A stretch of 9,743 nt of DNA from WHSM01 sp050701815 (lineage in GTDB: Bacteria; Actinomycetota; Actinomycetes; Mycobacteriales; Micromonosporaceae): contig JBOGDL010000033.1 of assembly GCA_050701815.1 (NCBI GenBank), forward strand, positions 1-9,743, given 5' to 3'. The notes beneath the pieces were generated by a model. It was not told where the DNA came from. It ran no database searches and saw nothing but the letters and a program-made list of their open reading frames with translations. Both the position numbers and the translations under genes were made by a program. Within the stretch, counting starts at the first letter, position 1. Each line of letters opens with the position of its first letter. This document shows positions 6,777-9,743 of this stretch, piece by piece.

Positions 6777-8732
6777 CTAAATAGCGGCTGCGGCGACGAA
6801 CGCCTCTTGGACAGCGGATTCCACGCGCCGTGGCGCGAGCGCATCCCCTGCGACCCGCACCTCAACGTGAGATTTCAACTCGTACGCCAGCGAGTCATCA
6901 GGCCGCGCCCCGGTTCCCACCACGGCGTCGACCGGCCGAAGCATCTCCTGGCCACTGAAGACATTGCGCATCCGAAGCGCGTCGGCGCCATCCAGATGCG
7001 CGAAACCCACCGGCGCCCAGCCCGGCAGCAATTCGGCGCCGGATCCCAACAGCTCCTTGTACAGGTCCTCCAGGGTGTGGTGCTCAAGATCCCCGCCGAC
7101 CACCGACCGGGAAGAGCTGATCGAGACCGTGCAGCCCTTCTGCTGCAGGAAAGCCGCCACGAAGAGCGCCTGCCCGCGGTGGTCCTCGTCCACGATCACG
7201 ACGCGTCCCGAGACTGGTGTCGACCCGGACAACATCTCGGCAGCTCCGAGAACCCGGGAGCCACCCCATTCGCCAGCCGCGGACACCGCCCCGGTCGCCA
7301 CCACCACCACGTCCGGATTCAGGTCCAGCACCGTGGGCACGTCGGCCGGGACGTTCGTCCTCACGTCCACGCCCAGCCGGTGGATCTCGGACGTCCACCA
7401 TTCCTGGGCCCGGGCGAACTCAGACCTACCCGGCGCGGCTGCGCACACCGCGAGTTTTCCGCCCAGATTCTCGGAGCGTTCCAGAATGGTCACCTGGTGC
7501 CCGCGGGCGGCGGCCACTCGAGCGGCCTCCAGGCCTGCCGGGCCGCTCCCAACGACCACCACCCGGCGTGGGGTCGGCGCGGGGGTCCGTTCCAACTCGG
7601 CGCGATCTCGTTCATGTCCGGTCACGGGGTTGTACACGCATCCGATGGATCGGCCTTTGTGAAGTTCGCCAACGCACATCTGCACGCACCCGATGCACGG
7701 CCGAATCTCGCGGGGGCGATCCTCAATCGTCTTACGCACCAGATGCGGATCCGCGATGTGGGCGCGAGTCATGCCCACCACATCGGCGTCCCCGTCCCGG
7801 ATGATGCGCTCGGCGTGCTCCGGATCCACGATCCGGCCGACCGCGAACACGGGCGCGGTCACCCGGTTTTTCACCATCCGGGCGTACGGCACCATCACGC
7901 CGTGCGGATGATGCATGGTCGGGATCGGCGAGTCGAAGAAGCCCGCCGACACGTTCACGTAGTGCGGCACGCCGGTCCGCACAAGCTGTTCAATCGCGGC
8001 GAGGGCTTGAGGCTCGTCCATTCCGCCTTCGATCTCATCGCTCGCGTTCACTCGGATGCCGACGAGATGTTGGTCGCCGATCGCGTCTGCGATCGCACGC
8101 AGAATGTCCCGCGCGAACTGGGTGCGTCTTTCCGGGGTGCCGCCGTATTCGTCCGTACGGCGATTGGTGAGCGGCGAGAGAAAGAGGTTGACCAGCTGTC
8201 CATGTCCGCAGGAGAGCTCCACGCCGTCCATTCCTGCCGCGATCGCGCGAGTCGCCGCGGCGGCGAATGCGTCCACCACTTCGCTGATTTCAGCAGCGGT
8301 CATCTCATGGGGGATTCTGCCTTCGCCCTGCACCGAAATAGCCGAAGGCGACCATGCCAGCTGGGGCAGATCGTACACGCGCTGGGCGAGATGACCGAGT
8401 TGGGCTTGAATGAGGCCGCCGTGCTCGTGAACCGCATCCGCAACCGCGCGATATCGCGGAATGATCTCGTCGTCGAAGTTTCGATACACCCCGTACGGCA
8501 GAGGGGAGCTCGGGTGGACCACCGAGGTGCCCATCGTCATCAATGCCGCGCCCCCGTACGACCGCTCCGCGAAGTATGCGACGTCGCGCGCGTCCGGCAA
8601 GTTGTGCTGGTCGACATAGAGCGTGGTGTGGGCCGTGACCTGCACCCTGTTTCGCAACATCCGCGGTCCAAGATCGTACGGACTGAGTAGATGCTCGAAA
8701 GGCTCTCTCGACGTCTGCATACGAGTTGGCAT
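6777..8732 (-). CDS. FadH/Old Yellow Enzyme-family FMN, 4Fe-4S, FAD oxidoreductase
   Basis: The architecture is that of 2,4-dienoyl-CoA reductase and related enzymes: electrons pass from NAD(P)H through FAD and an iron-sulfur cluster to FMN, or the reverse. From the ATG at 8732 there are 651 residues. An FMN TIM barrel spans about 10-340 (SPLTNRRTDEYGG at 186-198). The cluster cysteines are C346, C349, C353 and C365, with the C-x2-C-x3-C-x11-C spacing of FadH rather than the spacing I recall for trimethylamine dehydrogenase. The FAD motif GSGPAG is at 395-400, followed by a second nucleotide-binding fold. The Tyr and His used as acids in E. coli FadH seem to be Q179 and F266, so the reaction may differ. 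The frame stays open to a GTG at 8951, but that extension covers the promoter, is Cys-rich and resembles no family N-terminus. An in-frame ATG at 8720 is an alternative start. Substrate is unknown. Confidence 0.88.
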   Translation of the reverse strand: MPTRMQTSREPFEHLLSPYDLGPRMLRNRVQVTAHTTLYVDQHNLPDARDVAYFAERSYGGAALMTMGTSVVHPSSPLPYGVYRNFDDEIIPRYRAVADAVHEHGGLIQAQLGHLAQRVYDLPQLAWSPSAISVQGEGRIPHEMTAAEISEVVDAFAAAATRAIAAGMDGVELSCGHGQLVNLFLSPLTNRRTDEYGGTPERRTQFARDILRAIADAIGDQHLVGIRVNASDEIEGGMDEPQALAAIEQLVRTGVPHYVNVSAGFFDSPIPTMHHPHGVMVPYARMVKNRVTAPVFAVGRIVDPEHAERIIRDGDADVVGMTRAHIADPHLVRKTIEDRPREIRPCIGCVQMCVGELHKGRSIGCVYNPVTGHERDRAELERTPAPTPRRVVVVGSGPAGLEAARVAAARGHQVTILERSENLGGKLAVCAAAPGRSEFARAQEWWTSEIHRLGVDVRTNVPADVPTVLDLNPDVVVVATGAVSAAGEWGGSRVLGAAEMLSGSTPVSGRVVIVDEDHRGQALFVAAFLQQKGCTVSISSSRSVVGGDLEHHTLEDLYKELLGSGAELLPGWAPVGFAHLDGADALRMRNVFSGQEMLRPVDAVVGTGARPDDSLAYELKSHVEVRVAGDALAPRRVESAVQEAFVAAAAI

Positions 8733-8746
8733 ACAAGAAAGTATAG
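8717..8746. promoter_or_regulatory. Operator-like half-site array at the flavoprotein promoter
   Basis: Three half-sites start at 8717 (GCATAC), 8729 (GCATAC) and 8741 (GTATAG), each 12 bases apart. The pair 8729-8746 has the form GCATAC-N6-GTATAG and matches the bkd operator GCATAC-N6-GTATGC at 10 of 12 arm positions. The pair 8717-8734 is a direct, not inverted, repeat. The array covers the -10 box and both candidate start codons; part of the identity at 8717 and 8729 comes from these ATG codons. Binding by the GntR protein encoded two genes downstream is inferred and would make it autoregulatory. Confidence 0.6.
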
Positions 8747-8768
8747 GTTTGTCTCGGGTCGTAGTCCA
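8740..8768 (-). promoter_or_regulatory. Sigma-70-type promoter for flavoprotein-dehydrogenase-gntR unit
   Basis: On the minus strand TGGACT (8768-8763, four of six against TTGACA) stands 17 bases from TATACT (8745-8740, five of six against TATAAT). The -10 box ends seven bases before the ATG at 8732, so transcription is expected to begin at or next to the start codon and give a leaderless mRNA. No Shine-Dalgarno is seen before this ATG. The operator-like array overlaps the -10 box and start point, a position suited to repression. No other gene is apparent in 8769-8947. Confidence 0.65.
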
Positions 8769-8789
8769 TAGCGCGGGGTCGACCTGCAG

Positions 8790-8806
8790 AAAAAACGGTG
8801 TCACCG
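8790..8806 (-). terminator. Weak intrinsic terminator candidate after the aldehyde dehydrogenase gene
   Basis: On the minus strand the 11-base dyad CGGTGACACCG (8806-8796) is followed at once by six T (8795-8790). As RNA it can form only a four-pair stem CGGT/ACCG with a three-base loop, so it is short for a terminator. Its place, about 140 bases after the aldehyde dehydrogenase stop and before the next promoter, makes a role in separating the two units plausible. Confidence 0.4.
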
Positions 8807-8947
8807 CAGCTCGGGCAGCGTTGCAAAGAAAACAGACAGCGCGGACAAGTCGGCTGTAGCGTAGAAGAACGCGCAGAGGTGATGTGTGGCAGCAGATCGT
8901 GGCTAACTGACACAACGCAGCTGTCCGCACCATTTGCCGCTGGAGCC

Positions 8948-9743
8948 TCACAACTGGATCGATTTGACCTGCAAATATTCAGCCACGCCGAAGGAGCCAA
9001 ACTCTCGGCCAATCCCAGATTGCTTGTAGCCGCCAAATGGCGCCATCGGATTGAAACGCCCACCGTTGATGTCTACTTGTCCGGTCTCCATTCCTTTCGC
9101 AAATTCGAGCGCATGCTGCTGGTCACTCGACCACACTGCGCCGGCAAGACCGTAACGCGAGTCATTCGCGATCTGAAGCGCCTGGGCCTCAGTGTCGTAA
9201 CCCAGCACAGCAAGGACAGGACCAAAGACCTCCTCCTGGGCGAGCGCAGACTCAGAAGGAACTCCAAGAAACACGGTCGGTCGCACGTAGTATCCGCGTT
9301 CCATTCCCGGCGGCTGGTCCATTCCGCCCGCCACCAATTCGTGTCCGGCGGCCACCGCGTCCTCGATGTGGCGCGTCACGGACGCTTTCTGGCGAGCCGA
9401 GACAAGAGGGCCGAGCCGGGTGGAAGGATCAAGGGGATCGCCCGGCTCGTGCGCGCCGACGTGCTTCAGCAGCAGGTTGCGGACCTCATCCACACGAGAA
9501 TTCGGCACGATCATTCTCGTCCAGGCGCTGCACGTCTGGCCGGCGTTCATGAAGGCATTGGCCATGCCGACCTTCACCGCGACGGCGAGATCAGCGTCCT
9601 CGAGAATCACATTCGCCGACTTCCCGCCGAGCTCCAGGGTCACCGGGCGCACCAGATCCGCTGCCAGGCTTCCAATCCGCCGGCCCGCGTCCGTGGACCC
9701 GGTGAACGAGATCATGTCGACCCCGGGATGGCGCACCAGCGCC
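8948..9743 (-). CDS. Aldehyde dehydrogenase family protein, C-terminal part (cut by window edge)
   Basis: The frame is open to the right edge; two complete codons (Ala, Leu) precede the first possible internal GTG at 9736, so the real start lies outside. About 264 residues remain of a usual 475-490. Visible family motifs, in order, are SFTGSTDAG (cofactor binding), LELGGKSANV with the general-base Glu, NAGQTCSAWTR with the nucleophilic Cys, AQEEVFGPVLAV (cofactor ribose contact), NGGRFNPMAPFGGYKQSG and the end GREFGSFGVAEYLQVKSIQL. The enzyme oxidises an aldehyde to its acid with NAD(P)+. All catalytic residues expected in this half are present. It ends 215 bases before the flavoprotein start and probably belongs to a separate transcript. 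Its substrate cannot be told; a role beside amino acid breakdown is only contextual. Confidence 0.93.
   Translation of the reverse strand, partial: ALVRHPGVDMISFTGSTDAGRRIGSLAADLVRPVTLELGGKSANVILEDADLAVAVKVGMANAFMNAGQTCSAWTRMIVPNSRVDEVRNLLLKHVGAHEPGDPLDPSTRLGPLVSARQKASVTRHIEDAVAAGHELVAGGMDQPPGMERGYYVRPTVFLGVPSESALAQEEVFGPVLAVLGYDTEAQALQIANDSRYGLAGAVWSSDQQHALEFAKGMETGQVDINGGRFNPMAPFGGYKQSGIGREFGSFGVAEYLQVKSIQL

Noticed and set aside
6216..8690. Plus-strand open frame of 824 codons opposite the flavoprotein and amino acid dehydrogenase genes
   Set aside because: It lies antisense to two genes with clear family motifs, is rich in His, Arg and Pro, and shows no domain. Long antisense frames are a common by-product of high-GC codon use.
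8733..8951. N-terminal extension of the flavoprotein to a GTG overlapping the aldehyde dehydrogenase stop (GTGA)
   Set aside because: The extra 73 residues are Cys-rich, match no family N-terminus, and cover a good promoter and the operator-like array. The conserved domain begins soon after the ATG at 8732.
8305..9063. Minus-strand open frame of 252 codons across the intergenic region
   Set aside because: It overlaps the ends of two well-supported genes in another frame and its product has no recognisable motif.

Overview
The window is a stretch of high-GC bacterial DNA with all eight recognisable genes on the minus strand, so it reads from right to left. High GC, short overlapping gene junctions, an FCD-type GntR regulator, an apparently leaderless promoter and the style of the branched-chain keto-acid dehydrogenase genes suggest an actinomycete. 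That assignment is an inference; no rRNA or marker gene is present.

Layout in transcription order: (1) 9743-8948, the C-terminal part of an NAD(P)-dependent aldehyde dehydrogenase, cut by the window edge. (2) 8947-8733, a 215-base intergenic region with a terminator-like hairpin, a good -35/-10 promoter and an operator-like repeat. (3) 8732-6777, a FadH/Old Yellow Enzyme-type FMN, 4Fe-4S and FAD oxidoreductase. (4) 6764-5631, a Leu/Val/Phe-type amino acid dehydrogenase. (5) 5614-4958, a GntR/FCD regulator. (6) A short AT-rich region with two operator-like palindromes. (7) 4905-74, a complete branched-chain 2-oxoacid dehydrogenase complex: E1 alpha, E1 beta, E2 and its own E3. Bases 1-73 hold a possible hairpin and nothing else recognised.

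The genes fit one route. The amino acid dehydrogenase converts a branched-chain (or similar) amino acid to its 2-oxoacid and NH4+. The Bkd complex then decarboxylates the 2-oxoacid to an acyl-CoA. The flavoprotein and the aldehyde dehydrogenase are neighbours whose substrates cannot be read from sequence. No acyl-CoA dehydrogenase or later catabolic enzyme is in view, so the acyl-CoA could feed either catabolism or fatty-acid/polyketide priming.

The most interesting signal is regulatory. A half-site GCATAC/GTATGC recurs at exact 12-base steps in front of both transcription units: four positions at bkd (4913, 4925, 4937, 4949) and three at the flavoprotein gene (8717, 8729, 8741). The GntR gene lies between the two units and is probably co-transcribed with the first, so the simplest model is one autoregulated GntR protein controlling both. 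A second point is that the flavoprotein appears to lack both acid residues used by E. coli FadH, which argues against a simple dienoyl-CoA reductase annotation.
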